Positions 1 to 10,460 of a stretch of 47,840 bases of DNA are shown here, in pieces. The notes beneath the pieces were generated by a model. That model had not been told where the DNA came from, did not search any database, and saw only the letters and a list, made by a program, of their open reading frames with translations. The position numbers and the translations under genes were made by a program. Each line of letters opens with the position of its first letter. The first letter of the stretch is position 1. The DNA comes from Euprymna scolopes. Lineage: Eukaryota > Mollusca > Cephalopoda > Sepiida > Sepiolidae. The DNA is taken from positions 105,782,457 to 105,830,296 of the forward strand of contig CM044504.1 in assembly GCA_024364805.1 (NCBI GenBank), in the 5' to 3' direction.

Positions 1-208
1 TTATTGTTTTTAAAATGGCAGACAAGACAGCCATTCTCGGTTACTCATAAAATTTGATTTATTTACTTTTTTTTTTTTTTAAATTTAAAAATAAAACTAC
101 TCGATCAATTTACATGATTTTTTAAATATATTTGTTTCGTCATGGGTATGTACATTATACAGATTTTTATTTTATTTTTGTTTTTTAATGTAAGGGGAAT
201 TCTGGACA
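1..208. mobile_element. Terminal-inverted-repeat element (family X), right part
   Basis: This matches the right half of the family seen complete at 42585-43017 and split at 11986-13936. Shared marks are an AAAATGGC..ACAAGACAG segment, ACTCGATCAATTTACATG, and the end GGGGAATTCTGGACAA. The left part is cut by the window edge. No coding capacity is visible. Confidence 0.6.
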
Positions 209-504
209 AAATCCTTTTTAACAACCTTACACTGTTGTAACAAAACTGTTTCTCATGTACTAACAGCAACACAAATCTCTAAAACATTGCAAAATTTAAT
301 TGGACCTTTTCTTTTCTTAAAGATTTTTTTTTTTTCTTTTTAATCTATAAAAATGTTAGTACCAAATTTCTAAGAGTTATATTTTCTACTGTATATTTAT
401 TTCCAAACTTGTCTTAGCTTTTAAAACAAACTCTTTAAAATAGATCATCTTATATGATAAACTGGTATTAAAACTATTGAGTAATATTTGCTTTCATCTT
501 TCTG

Positions 505-765
505 AATTTTTGAGATGAGGATTGATTATTGGTATTATTTTGGATTCTTCAGACTGCTGTTCTCATCTTAGGTGTTATCCCTGGTATAGTGAGTAAAGTA
601 TTTAAAATTCAGCTGTAAATTACACTCTCCTAGAGGTTGAAGGGTCAATCTTAAGTGCAGGTGACACTCAAAATATGATTGCGAATTGTTTAGAACTTCC
701 ACTCCGTAATGACTGACGGAATGAGAGCATGCTATCCCTGTGGACTAAATAAAAAGTTCAAATGA
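505..765 (+). repeat. tRNA-derived SINE (family A) copy
   Basis: It contains GAGGTTGAAGGGTCAATC, a pol III B-box-like segment, followed by GAATTGTTTAGAACTTCC and a GAATGAGAGCATGCTATC stretch. The same blocks recur reverse-complemented at 25265-25510 and in part at 4080-4405. The AGACTGCTGTTCTCATCT block near its start is the reverse of the widespread AAGATGAGAACAGTAGTC motif of the family. Confidence 0.6.
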
Positions 766-1027
766 CTGTCGTTATAGTTTGTAACCTTTTTGAGACATTT
801 CAAACTTGACCTATAACTTAATCTGTTGGATTAGACAATTCTAAATTCATGGTCAGTGGTTTTTAGATATGTTGTTTTGTCGGTTATTTTTTCTCAAGTT
901 CCTTCATCAGGGATTGAACTCATATCTCTAGATAGAATATCTTATCTTAAAAATATTGACAATCCTAAAGTATTTCTTTTTTTGAAATTTTCAGATGGAG
1001 TTTCCATGACAAAATCATATGAGATGT

Positions 1028-1230
1028 TTGTTTACATTACATTTAAACTTCTACATATTAGTAGACTCAAGGAAACAGGGAGGGAGTTCCAAAGTGTATG
1101 TAGCAGTCTGAAGGAAGAAAGTATTAGAGTACTACGTTTTCCGGCATCTAGGGACCTCTACAATGAAGGGGTTGGATTTTGCTGTTAGATGGGTTTGTCG
1201 GGGGGTATGTATCTTAAGGTGGTGAGGAGA
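1028..1230 (-). mobile_element. LINE-1-type (local family L1w) 3' end fragment
   Basis: It aligns by eye with the 3' region of the long minus-strand LINE near 36740-36930. Both share a CATTACA..TTAAA..TCTGCAT-like block, AAGCAGG/AAACAGG then AAGGAAAT/GGGAGTT, CATCTAGGGA, and GAAGGGGTGGGATTT (here GAAGGGGTTGGATTT). It is short and decayed, with no complete domain. Confidence 0.6.
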
Positions 1231-1390
1231 AACAAAATCTCTGATCTCTTCAATTAATTTCTGTCATTATTTTGTCTCCCAGAATACCAGACCAATCTAT
1301 ATCTCACACATTAAAGATAATGTCATAATCCAGCAACACGACAAAAATTCTAATTTTCTAATCTGTTATTTACTTTCATTTAATCTCCTC

Positions 1391-1465
1391 TAAATAATGT
1401 ATATTGTTTAAAAAAAAAGCAATTTGTGCCTCAGAATTTATTTTTCTACATAGTCACTATATTAA
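1391..1465 (-). mobile_element. Mariner transposase C-terminal scrap
   Basis: On the minus strand the sequence reads SDYVEK then a stop, followed by ILRHK. That is the usual mariner C-terminus and its 3' flank. The same segment is repeated at 2511-2640 and 2654-2980. Confidence 0.5.
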
Positions 1466-1479
1466 CAACTAGGGTTGTT

Positions 1480-2510
1480 GCGATACAATACTAGTATAAA
1501 AAATGGCTACTTTTAATATGTCAGAATTTTATTCTAAAGTCACTAGTTAATGACTTCCCCACCACCATAAATGAAACAAATAATAAGAGAAAGAACAATG
1601 AGAAATATGAATATGCTCTTGTGCGTTCATTGTACTGAATGTAATCGCCTCACTTTTTGTGCTGATTTGCAGTTGTTGTCCTATCCAGTGAGTTCTGCAA
1701 AACAAAAATCATATAAATAAATAATGTATTTATTTTTTAGGGAGGGGGGCATTACAAGTGATACTTGTCTTCCCAAGGTAAATTGTAGACTTGCAAAATG
1801 AGAGGTTTGCTTGACCAGACTGAAACATGTAAGTCTCATCGACACAGTCCTTATAACAAAATGCCCCCAACAGCTCTAACCTGCCCAGATATATACATCG
1901 GCTTAACTACCTGGCAACTCTCAGAAAAATCAACTGCTTGCCTCAAATGTTCAGCTCCAAGTATCACCTTTACTCCTCCTCTTCCTTCAGAAAGCTGGCT
2001 ATGACTGTGCCCCCTTCCCCCACTTCTCATTTATTCAGCTGCTCAGAGGTTGACCACTTGAGACATCTGCCGGAGATAACATCTGGACTCCCTCCATTTA
2101 ACAGGACTTATCTGCAGATAATCTTGGACATTGTCTTTCTCACAAAAGCTGATCTCATTCAATGAGGTCTCTTTTTTGCTTGAAAAAAAAAAAAAAAAAA
2201 AAAAAATTTCTTGGATGGTCAGACTCCGGCTGGAGACATTGTGCCCCTCTCTTCCTTTGGCGAAGTTTCTACCATTGCAACATCTGACATTAGTATGCAC
2301 TAGCAAAACATGCTGTGTTGTGCACCTTTACAGAAAGAACAGAGTTGGAAAAGAAATGAACACAGTGCAACAGTTAAGTCAAAATCCAGTCAGGAGAAAG
2401 GGAGAGGAAACCAAGAGGCTAAAACACAAGTAGAAAAAACAAGAGCAGAAAATAAAAACATTTTTTTTTAAATTTCATATCATTTTATATAGCTTCATTA
2501 TCACACTTAG
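1480..2510. other. Intronic DNA without recognised gene
   Basis: Short open frames at 1798-2433 in several registers show no recognisable domain. A 22-base A run lies near 2183-2206. I see no splice-flanked exon here. Confidence 0.5.
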
Positions 2511-2640
2511 AAATAATGTATATTGTATTTAAAAAAAAGCTTTGTGTCCCAGAATTTATTTTTCTACATAGTCACCACCATTTTCAATGCTCTTTTGCCA
2601 GCAATGAATGATGGCTGTGTATTGTATGGGTATCTGGAGT
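2511..2640 (-). mobile_element. Mariner transposase C-terminal fragment
   Basis: Read on the minus strand around 2605 down to 2545, the frame gives HCWQKSIENGGDYVEK and a stop. This matches the mariner end motif WQKCIE..GDYVEK. No transposon ends are visible around it. Confidence 0.6.
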
Positions 2641-2653
2641 GCACTTTGTCATA

Positions 2654-2980
2654 TGAGGGTTGTTGCAAAAGCTTAGTTTTTATTTATTTTTTTTCACTCA
2701 AAATGTTAAAGTGAACATGAGAGTGATCTTTCGTGCTTCAGAATTTATTTTTCTACATAGTCACCATCCTTCTCAAAGCACTTTTACCAGGAATTCAATG
2801 ATGCATCTCTGTTTCTGATGCATGTTCAGGACAGGAGTTGCTTTCTTTGTCTCACACCGTCAATATCTACAACAAAGATGAAACTTTCAGGTCATGAATG
2901 CATAAGTCCAGTCATGATAACAATGCAATTTGCAATCCACTCTGATTAGGTGGAATAAAAAATAGGAGGCATTACTTTTT
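2654..2980 (-). mobile_element. Mariner-derived deletion element
   Basis: It starts right after TA (2652-2653) with TGAGGGTTGTTGCAAAAG and ends with GGAGGCATTACTTTTTG, matching the two ends of the better copy at 23169-23553. On the minus strand it holds SLNSW-stop-KCFEKDGDYVEK and a stop, the end of a mariner transposase. The catalytic region is missing and the right terminus is trimmed. Confidence 0.65.
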
Positions 2981-3204
2981 GTATTGTTTAAAAAGATCTA
3001 TTAAAAAATATAGAAGTATCAACATGTTTAACAATCCTACTAACAACTTGTTGCTTTGCAGTTACTAACCTTACTAAAAATCTAAACTAATACCTAACTC
3101 TAACCCTGATATCTTTTTTTATCCTTTTTCATTTTTAAAAAGGAAAAATATATTTTCTTTATTTGTTAACTTGTTTTTTTTTCTTCTTATCACCTGTTTC
3201 CCAG

Positions 3205-3640
3205 GTGCAGACGCTGAACCCTAGGACTGCTCGTAGTGCTTCCATGAGTAGTGGTTCCTCGACCCAAGCCCCGACCTCAAAACCTCCAACCCCTCCTACA
3301 GTTCGGGCTTGTGGTACACTTGGACGGTCACAGGGATCCTCTCATTACCGAACCCCAGCACCACCAGTGGCCCCTCCTTCGGTGCCGTCACACTATGCTC
3401 CTAACTATCCGATGGGCGTTCAACAAGGCAGTGGAGGCAGTAGTGGCAGTATGGGCCGCAACAAGGATGGCAGTGGTTATGCAGCCACATCAACTATCAT
3501 GGCAGGTGGACAGATCCTACCGCCTGTCGGCATGGCACGGCCAATTACACAAACAGGAAGTGGCGGCCATACCCCTTCGTCTCCTAATATGATCCATGGT
3601 GTACAAGTGCCACCGCAAACTTTGGCACAAGGAGCAATCG
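3205..3640 (+). CDS. Abi: Abl interactor (Abi), Ser/Pro-rich linker exon
   Basis: Abi is an adaptor in the cytoplasmic WAVE/SCAR complex that links Abl-type kinases and Rac signalling to Arp2/3 actin nucleation. This exon encodes 145 residues plus one base of the next codon. It opens with VQTLNPRTARSAS, followed by KPPTPP, GTLGR and a PPVAPPSVPSHYAPNYP segment. These correspond in order to the KPPSPP, GTLGR and PVKPPTVPNDYM segments of vertebrate Abi1/2 just after the homeodomain-homologous region. The rest is Gly/Ser-rich and probably disordered. A pyrimidine tract ends in CAG at 3202-3204, and GTAAGT follows at 3641. The acceptor is phase 0 and the donor phase 1. A second in-frame AG at 3209-3210 could remove two residues (Val-Gln). 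Identity rests on motif order here and on the SH3 exon downstream. The N-terminal exons are outside the window. Confidence 0.9.
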
Positions 3641-4080
3641 GTAAGTTTTTGCTTTCAATATTTAATTTATGCTTTTCAATAAAGGAAATTTAAATTTATA
3701 AAAGGCAATACAATGCAGAAGCGTAATGGATAAACACAAACTTAAGCAAATTAAACTATAACAAGGGAATAAGCTATGCAGATTCACCTTTTATTAATAC
3801 AATATGTATCTTTTTTTATATTTTACATGTATTATGTTATTTGCAGCAACATAATCAGATCGAAGAACCATATTGTAATATTTCAGGAAATCTTTTTTTT
3901 GTCAGACATGTCGAATATTTATTTTGCTAAAAGGAATTTTTTTTTGGAAATTCTTAGAGTACTTTTACCTAAGCTCTTCTCTTATCTAACCCTTTCATCA
4001 GACACAAGGTAATATTCATATTTTCAGTTGTGTTAGTGCTATTTTCACACATTTTACAATAACAATGTGTTCAAAAAGAG
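3641..4080. other. Abi: Abi intron, no recognised feature
   Basis: AT-rich sequence after the GTAAGT donor. I see no repeat copy or exon in it. Confidence 0.5.
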
Positions 4081-4405
4081 AAGACAAGACAATAAGAAGC
4101 CATAGTGTAACAAATGAAGTACTTGGTAAATTCAGTTGTGACACTTTTCTGGAGGTTGAAGGTTCAATCCTCACTGCAAGCAATATGAAGAATACAATTG
4201 TGAATTTAGGATTTCTACTGTCATGACTAATGGAACGAGAGCATACTATCTCTGGATTAAATAAAGAGTTCTGTTTGAAAAATTCATCAAGATACACCTG
4301 AAAAAGGTCGGAGGTTACATTGGATGAAACCTTGCAAAAATAATACTGGAAATCAGAACGGTAGTTCAAATAATCCAAATAAAGAAAGCTGTTTACTCTG
4401 ATTTT
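4080..4405 (+). repeat. tRNA-derived SINE (family A) copy
   Basis: A near-perfect pol III B-box, GGTTCAATCC, sits at 4161-4170 in the context GGAGGTTGAAGGTTCAATCC. It is followed by AATTGTGAATTTAGGATTTC and GGAACGAGAGCATACTATC, as in the copy at 505. It ends in a GAACGGTAGTTCAAATAATC motif and runs into a T-rich tract at 4422-4444. Confidence 0.65.
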
Positions 4406-4409
4406 AACC

Positions 4410-5045
4410 CCCTCCCCCATTTTTTTTTTTTTTTTTTTTTTTTTAAATGTTATGCTCAATATGGGGATGAATCATTTGATTTATACAAAAAAAATGTAAA
4501 AACCATATTACTAATACTTCTATTTAACATGAACTTATAAATGCATTTTTTAGTTGTTTTTTTTTATAATTGATTTGTCAAACTTACTAATAACAAATGT
4601 TTATCTTTTAAGTTATTTTTAATTTTTAAATGAGGTTTAATTTCTTGAAAAAAATCCTCCATTGTTGGATAAATTTGATTGCAGGTTATTTTATTTATAA
4701 GTGATGCACTAACAAATAGAACTTTTCCCAAAAGATGCATCTATTTATAGCTACAGAAAACCCTAATCTCTCTTAATAAAATTATCAGAGAAGATCTTGT
4801 GTGTATGTGTTTCTCACCTATTCATAACTTTAATAATAGCACATTAAATTATCATACTATTAATATGTCCGGAAAGAGAGCTATTTGTTTTAAATAGCTG
4901 AATGATCTTGGCTGCGGTGATCGAGTAATACAATCTAATAAGTCATCTTAATGAATGGTTGTTCGTAGTTGTAGCTGGTAATATGCTTTAGGCTTTCAGT
5001 GTATCTCTCTCCCAAGACTGATATCCACCTGTACTTATAAACCCT
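4410..5045. other. Abi: Abi intron, no recognised feature
   Basis: It begins with a 22-base T run and is otherwise AT-rich unique-looking sequence. No exon or known element is recognised. Confidence 0.45.
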
Positions 5046-5244
5046 GTGTATCACTTTATTGCAGGTCAATATTTTTTTAATTTTGAAATTGCCATGAACC
5101 GCCGACAAATGAAATTTGGTATACACTGGAAGAGCATAAGAAGATGCCTTATTTCCCTGATTTTTGTGGAATTTGAACAAATATTTTGAAAATTATGCTC
5201 ATTTTTCTATTTTCTGGTAATTTTAAGTGTGTATCACTTTATTG
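5046..5244. repeat. 16-bp direct repeats flanking a 167-bp segment
   Basis: GTGTATCACTTTATTG occurs at 5046-5061 and again exactly at 5229-5244. The 167 bp between them have no recognised domain. This could be a target-site duplication around a small retroposed piece, or part of a repeat. Confidence 0.5.
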
Positions 5245-5254
5245 TACTCCACAT

Positions 5255-6835
5255 ATAAACCCAGCATAGATACAGCACTCAAGTACATGTATTTGGTGAC
5301 TTTAGTGTCCACCACACGCAGCTGGTAGCATTATACATAGCTTCTCTATGTCTCATTCCCTATCACAGACAACTTTCCGACCTGTTTCCCAAATCGACAG
5401 GACCAACAAACCTCACTTCTAGATCTGTTTCTGACCATAATTCTTGATGATTGTGCCACAAATGCCTGTAGCCCACTTGGTAATGCTGATCACGTGATAA
5501 TAGTATAAATCACCCTAAACTCTCAATCCAAAGCTGAAGAGCCATTACTCAAAACGATAAGATACTTCAAGAAGGCTGACTGGGAAGCCATCAGAAATGC
5601 CCTATGCAGTAGTGTCTTTTCTCTTCCTGTGGAACAATGTGCAAATGAGGCTACTTAATGGATCAAAGCAGCAATTGAAGCACATGTTCATGAAAGTACT
5701 ATATCAAACCACACTCTCTGCAATGGTTCACCTCTGATTGTGCAACTGCTGTCGCTCAAAGGCAGCATGCATTCTGCAAATTTATACGACTTAAGTCCAA
5801 TACAAATAGGCAAAAGTTTGTAAAAGCTAGAAATATTTGTAAGAGAGAAATAGCCACAGCCAAGAGAAGGCATTTTGAAGTCATCAGAAAATGCATTGAG
5901 TTAGAGAAACTAGGAACTCTCTATTTCTGGAAAATTTATAACGGTGTAGTAAATAAGGACAATCGACAATTCCTCCACTATTCAACAACCTTGAGATTGT
6001 TTGCACAGTAACTGAAAAGGCAAATCTGCTTGCCCAACGTTTTGCCTCCTACTTCACTTTAAACCCAGCAAATCACCCTCTCCCAAATTTCCCTTTATGG
6101 ACAGCATCCACAATCGATGACCTGAAAATCATGCTTCCCTTGTTCATAATGCCATAATAAATCTAGACATATCGAAGGCAATCTTATCCTTGCTATACTA
6201 TAAAAAAAAAATGCTCCACTGAAATTGTTTTGATTCTTTTCAAGTTCTACAATAAATGCCTTCACGAATTTTGCTTTCGCAACTGTTGGAAAATTGCTTC
6301 TGTTGTACCAGTTTACAAAAATTCTGGCGAAAAAACTGACTCCCTCAATAATCGCCCCATTAGCCTCTTCCTTCTCTTTGCCAAAATCTTTGAGTCCTTA
6401 ATCAAGCACTAGTTCACCACTTCAGACAATAAATGCTGAAATGTGGCATCCTTGTGCCTGTTTTACAAGTATTTCAATAGCAAGTGCTCTGACGAACTCT
6501 GAGCACTAGTACCCCTCGACGACAATACCCCCAACAAACCCCCACCCCTACACTATAAAGATCCCTAGATGCTGTAAAGCCTACTTGAATAGCTTTTTCC
6601 CTTAGACTGCTGCACTTTGGAATTCCTTCCCAAACCCCTGCTTCCCTGACTGTACTGACATGCAGAAATTCAAGTGTAATGTGAACAGACATCTTGTTGC
6701 CCAGCTCCATAAATAGTATTCCTGTAAATCTGATCCCAAATAGTAACCCCTCATGACTAAGTGGCCCTGTGCCTTGTTTGGGGTGAAACGTCAATTAAAA
6801 AAAATATATATACAATTCTTAAATAATAAATAAAT
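5255..6835 (+). mobile_element. LINE (family L1w), internally deleted copy
   Basis: The left part holds the C-terminal end of an APE-type endonuclease: a DLF-like stretch, then NACSPLGNADHVII near 5460-5500. The middle has LEKLGTLYFWKIYNG-like and RT N-terminal sequence (ECLHEFCFRNCWKIASVVPVYKNSGEKTD, broken by a short gap in register; see the open frame at 6230-6412). Most of the RT catalytic core is absent. The right part, from about 6430, matches the C-terminus (WNSLPKPLLPDCTDMQKFK) and the 3' UTR ending CCTTGTTTGGGGTGAAA before an A-rich tail. Orientation is opposite to the copies at 12320 and 36650. Confidence 0.8.
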
Positions 6836-6899
6836 AAATACATAGTTTTTTTTTTTTATTTTTTTAGTTTTTTTTTTATTACCAAGAAAAATATTTTTT

Positions 6900-6985
6900 A
6901 ATCGTTTTTGGAGTCATAAATTGGACTCAAAGTTCTGAATTTTCTGATTCCGATTAATCATCCCAACACTAATAAATATGTATAT
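6900..6985. repeat. End of a TIR element resembling the 21107 element
   Basis: GATTCCGATTAATCATCCCAACACTAA here is the reverse complement of the 5' end TTAGTGTTGGGACGTTTAAT of the element at 21107-21527. Only one end is recognised. Written in parts, the shared core is CCCAACACTAA. Confidence 0.4.
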
Positions 6986-7439
6986 ACTATAGTCACTGTT
7001 GATTCAGCATTATTAAAATGGGCCAGTAGGAGCTGGAAATTTATACAATATTATGTGTTGCCCAAGTGAAGAGTTTAAAGAAAATACATAATATAATCAT
7101 GTTTATAATCTGTTTTTTAATAGAAAAAAAAAAAATTTTCCCTGATTTTCTTTTTGATTTTAATAAATATTCAATTAATAGTGAGGTAATGAATATGAAT
7201 ACATCCGGGTTCCTCCTCACAAGAATATGATTGGTTGGTGTAAGTATCATACTATTAACGTACTATCCAAGTGGTAGAGAGAAAAAAGTGGAAATAAATT
7301 AACGTTATAAAGGACTTGAAACAAAAACTTTTGTCCAAAATTACTGGATTTGCCGAGAATTTTTCGAGCTATATCTGTTTATGCACCCTGATGTGGTTTG
7401 AATGAGAATGCAAATGATGAGATCTATGACATGCTTATT

Positions 7440-8310
7440 GCAGGGACTGGTACAGTAGATGGGAAGAAAGTGTTTCTGTGACAAGAGATTCGAATTGTTA
7501 GGTTGGAAAACCTTTGGTAATTTTAAAGGTGTGCATGATAAGAATACAGAAACAGGAATTAAAGACAGGATCAGAGCTGATGAGCTCAGAGGAAGATTAA
7601 ATCTGGGCGGTATAAGAAAATGTGTACAGAATAGGAAGCTTTGTTGAAAGAATAGATGAGTTCCTGGGTTAGATATAGAACAGTTGAGGTAGCAGGGTCA
7701 GTTCACAGAAAAGCCAAAGAAAATATGGGAGGAAATTTCAGGAGAAATGGATTTTTTACTCGTAATTATTAATATAAGAACACAAAAGAAAGAATAATGC
7801 ATCTTTAAGACAAAACAATAAAAAATGTTTATTAAACAGATATAGGAAGTAGACCATCTAGGAATAAGTAAGCTGTTTTTTCAGCACGGGTTGGTATGCC
7901 AAAGCATTCAGTGAGTTGTCAGCTTCTCTGAAGAGAATTGATAAGCTGTTGCGTCCATTGAACAATGGGGGTGGGGGGGGAGATCTGTTTTGCTTACCAG
8001 TTGAGTTCCCTCTGACAAGTTATGTGCATTTCTCCAAAGGGCTAAAAAATAGTTCCTAGCGGACAGATGAAATTCATCTACTCTGCTAACCGATTGGTCA
8101 GTTGTGGCTGAATTACTTGGCATAAGGGCATCAATTTGCAGAAGAAAATAGTTTTTTATTTTGTTTTCTGCTACAAAGTAATAAGGATGGACTTGAGAAA
8201 TAAAGATCTGGTCAGAGATAGGTTAGCTTGAAAGTGAATTTCTAGAAGTTACCCAACATGTCAGGATGTAAAATGGACATGAAATCAAATATGCTGATGT
8301 AAACCTCTTG
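7440..8310 (+). mobile_element. LINE (family L2w) 3' end, interrupted by an insertion
   Basis: From 7560 to 7750 the strand reads, with breaks, like the end of a non-LTR reverse transcriptase: VERMDE, a CRTVEVAGSVHRK-like segment and PKKIWEEI. The match resumes at about 8187 with MDLRNKDLVRDRLA, then a 3' tail CATGTCAGGATGTAAAATGG. The same C-terminal tail occurs at 29230-29410 and 35280-35500. About 436 bp of unrelated DNA lies between the two parts. Confidence 0.7.
7751..8186. mobile_element. Unidentified insertion inside LINE L2w
   Basis: It lies between ATGGA (7747-7751) and ATGGA (8187-8191), a possible 5-bp target-site duplication. In the LINE both flanks join smoothly at one ATGGA. 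The insert contains a G-rich run near 7968-7981. On the minus strand it has AATAAACATTTTTTATTG close to its left side. No coding frame is recognised, so its class is unknown. Confidence 0.45.
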
Positions 8311-8569
8311 TTCTTTTGAGGGTGAACTGCAGGTGAATGTTCAGATCAAGAGATGTTCTCGGAGTATGATCTAAACACAGGATGAAAAGAAAAAAATAAG
8401 TGTTTCTCTAAGATTTCTTTAACCATGTTGAAGAATTCTATATCTCTATTGGGAGATTGGACCATTTATCAATGGTTTTTAAATGCAATCATGATAGCTG
8501 AGACTAATGTCATAACTATGGATGTTCCCCTCTGTCCAGAGTCAAGACATCTCCCCCTCTCCGATAATA

Positions 8570-9851
8570 CAAGGAGTGTGCAATAAGTAATGCCCCTGAC
8601 CCACTTCCCATAGCAGTAGAGCAACGAAACTTGGCACAGTTATTAGTCTTTCTCTACATAGGAACCATTATGCATTTCTCCCATTGTTTGATGTAGCTCT
8701 AGAGACCGTTTTTGTAGAACACCCCAGGTTGGTCCTCCAACCACGACGTGACTTCATAAATCAAGGCTGCAGCATCTGGGAAACGCTTTCCTTTCAAAAA
8801 CAACTTCATGGCTGGGAAGAGGTGAAAGTCAGAGGGTGCAAGGTCAGCAGAATAGGGAGGATGGGGAAGGATTTCATAACCACATGCCCGTGCATCTGAT
8901 CTGGCGACATGTGAGTTGTGGACCTGAGTGTTGTCCTGCAGGAGGAGGGTACCTTTGCTGATCTTGCCTCGTCTCTTGATTTTGATAGTTTCCCTTAATT
9001 TCCTCAAAAGTGAAGCATAATAGGCTCCTGTAATTGTGGTACCCTTTGCCAGGAAATCTGTCATCACTACTCTGTCCTGGTCCCAGAAGACTGTAAGCAT
9101 GACCTTGCCAGCGGAGGGCTGCACCCTTGCCTTCTTTGGAGGTGGTGAGTCCAAGTGCTTCCATTGCATTGACTGAGCTTTGGTCTCTGGATCATAGTGA
9201 TGGACCCAGGTTTCATCCTGTGTAATCAGTCTTTTGAAAAACTTTGACTCATCTTCTTGGTACATCTCCAAATTCATTCTCGAGTACTCAATGCGTTCTT
9301 GCTTCTGGAATGGTGTGAGCAACCTGGGGAATCCATCTGGCAGACACCTTATGCAAATGGCCATGAATGATAGTTTCCACAGACCCTGTACTAATCTTGA
9401 CATCTTGGGCTATTTGGCGAATAGTAATGCGCCGATCTTCCAAAATGGCAGCCTCAACTTGATGGACAGATGCCTCATCAATGGCAGAAAGGGAGGCGAC
9501 CAGGTCTGGGAGCTGTTTCCACAGACTTCCGGTCATGTTTGAATTCAAGATACCAGCATTTTACAAGGTCATATGATGGGGCATTATCACCATAAGTTTC
9601 TTTCATTTCATCAAAAGTCTCCTGTGGTGTGCGTCATTTCAAATACAAAAACCGGATCACTGCTCGACATTCAACAGGCTCCATTTCACACCTGACTCAG
9701 TTCAAACACCTGTAAAACAGAAACCACAATTAGTTCAGAGCTGTGATTTACCACATAACCCATAGAGATATAAATCATTACACATGCAAAATTTCAGCTA
9801 GATCAAACAACTAGAAGTGGGTCAGGGGCATTAATTATTGCACACCCCTCG
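8570..9851 (-). mobile_element. Mariner (DD34D) DNA transposon, nearly complete
   Basis: Imperfect terminal inverted repeats of about 39 bp: CAAGGAGTGTGCAATAAGTA then ATGCCCCTGACCCACTTC on the left, and the reverse complement CGAGGGGTGTGCAATAATTA then ATGCCCCTGACCCACTTC on the right. Both sides are flanked by TA (8568-8569 and 9852-9853), the usual mariner target duplication. The length of 1282 bp is typical. It carries one transposase gene on the minus strand. Confidence 0.93.
8699..9684 (-). pseudogene. Mariner transposase, inactivated
   Basis: Translation starts at 9684 with MEPVECRAVIRFLYLK, the N-terminal helix-turn-helix start of a mariner group common in invertebrate genomes. The next part reads TPQETFDEMKETYGDNAPSY. 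Later blocks are VHQVEAAILEDRRITIRQIA (second HTH), TQDETWVHHYDPETK (first catalytic Asp), LLQDNTQVHNSHVA (second Asp; usual form DNAPVH) and PYSADLAPSDFHLFP (third Asp, 34 residues after the second). The gene has one in-frame TGA after the first 16 codons and two frame changes, near 9500 and near 9330. Its last codons before the family's usual WEKCI end are cut by a TAG at 8699-8701. The long DD34D frame (8699-9403) is still open, so the copy is fairly recent. Confidence 0.9.
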
Positions 9852-9869
9852 TAGGAGAAAATGATTCAT

Positions 9870-10320
9870 TAGCAGCCAAAGTATAGCAAGTAAGATGAAT
9901 AAAAGGAAAATTGGAGGAGGTGAGATCTTTTGAACTTTTGAGGCATGAAGCCATCATGTGGTCGGTGGTCAGTTTCCAAATATTTTGCTAGAAGAGGGCG
10001 AGTTATTTTCTGTTTATCGATTACTTTTAGACAAAAGACCAAACATAGGATTTCTGATTTTGAGTCAATAAATCGAAGAATCAATTTGGGACAGTTGACA
10101 GCTTGGAGGTTAGAGAGATTAGTCACACAAAAGCAAATCTAGCTTTATCAGATGAGATGAACTGATCAACTTACTAACAAATATACCTTAACAGACAACT
10201 ATTAACAAACAATATTTGGAAGTCCTTTATCACACACACTTGGAGTACAACTGATTTATACACAATGTACAAAGTTATTTTTTCTTGTTAGTTTGTGTTT
10301 TATTTTTTAATTTTATTTTT
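9870..10320. other. Abi: Abi intron, no recognised feature
   Basis: Two short open frames on opposite strands (9869-10142) show no known domain. Nothing else is recognised. Confidence 0.4.
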
Positions 10321-10324
10321 ATAC

Positions 10325-10460
10325 TTCAAAACCAGTGCTCGCACCCTTTGCAGTCACCAATGTGAGGAACAACACAGCCAGAATGAGATGAAGACAAATA
10401 GAAAATCACTGCGCTCAACAACACTGGACGGCAGTTGTCAAGGGAGATGCATGTCTTCAT
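10325..10460 (-). repeat. SINE-like repeat (family B) core
   Basis: It contains ACCCTTTGCAGTCACCAATG next to ACTTCAAAACCAGTG. Related blocks stand at 18655, 19345 and 26740 (TTGCAATCATCAGTGTAGGA and variants). On the minus strand each runs into a GTATAAAAA-type A-rich end. Confidence 0.5.

Noticed and set aside
856-1188. 110-codon frame near the left edge
   Set aside because: It overlaps a reversed LINE 3' end and has no protein similarity I recognise.
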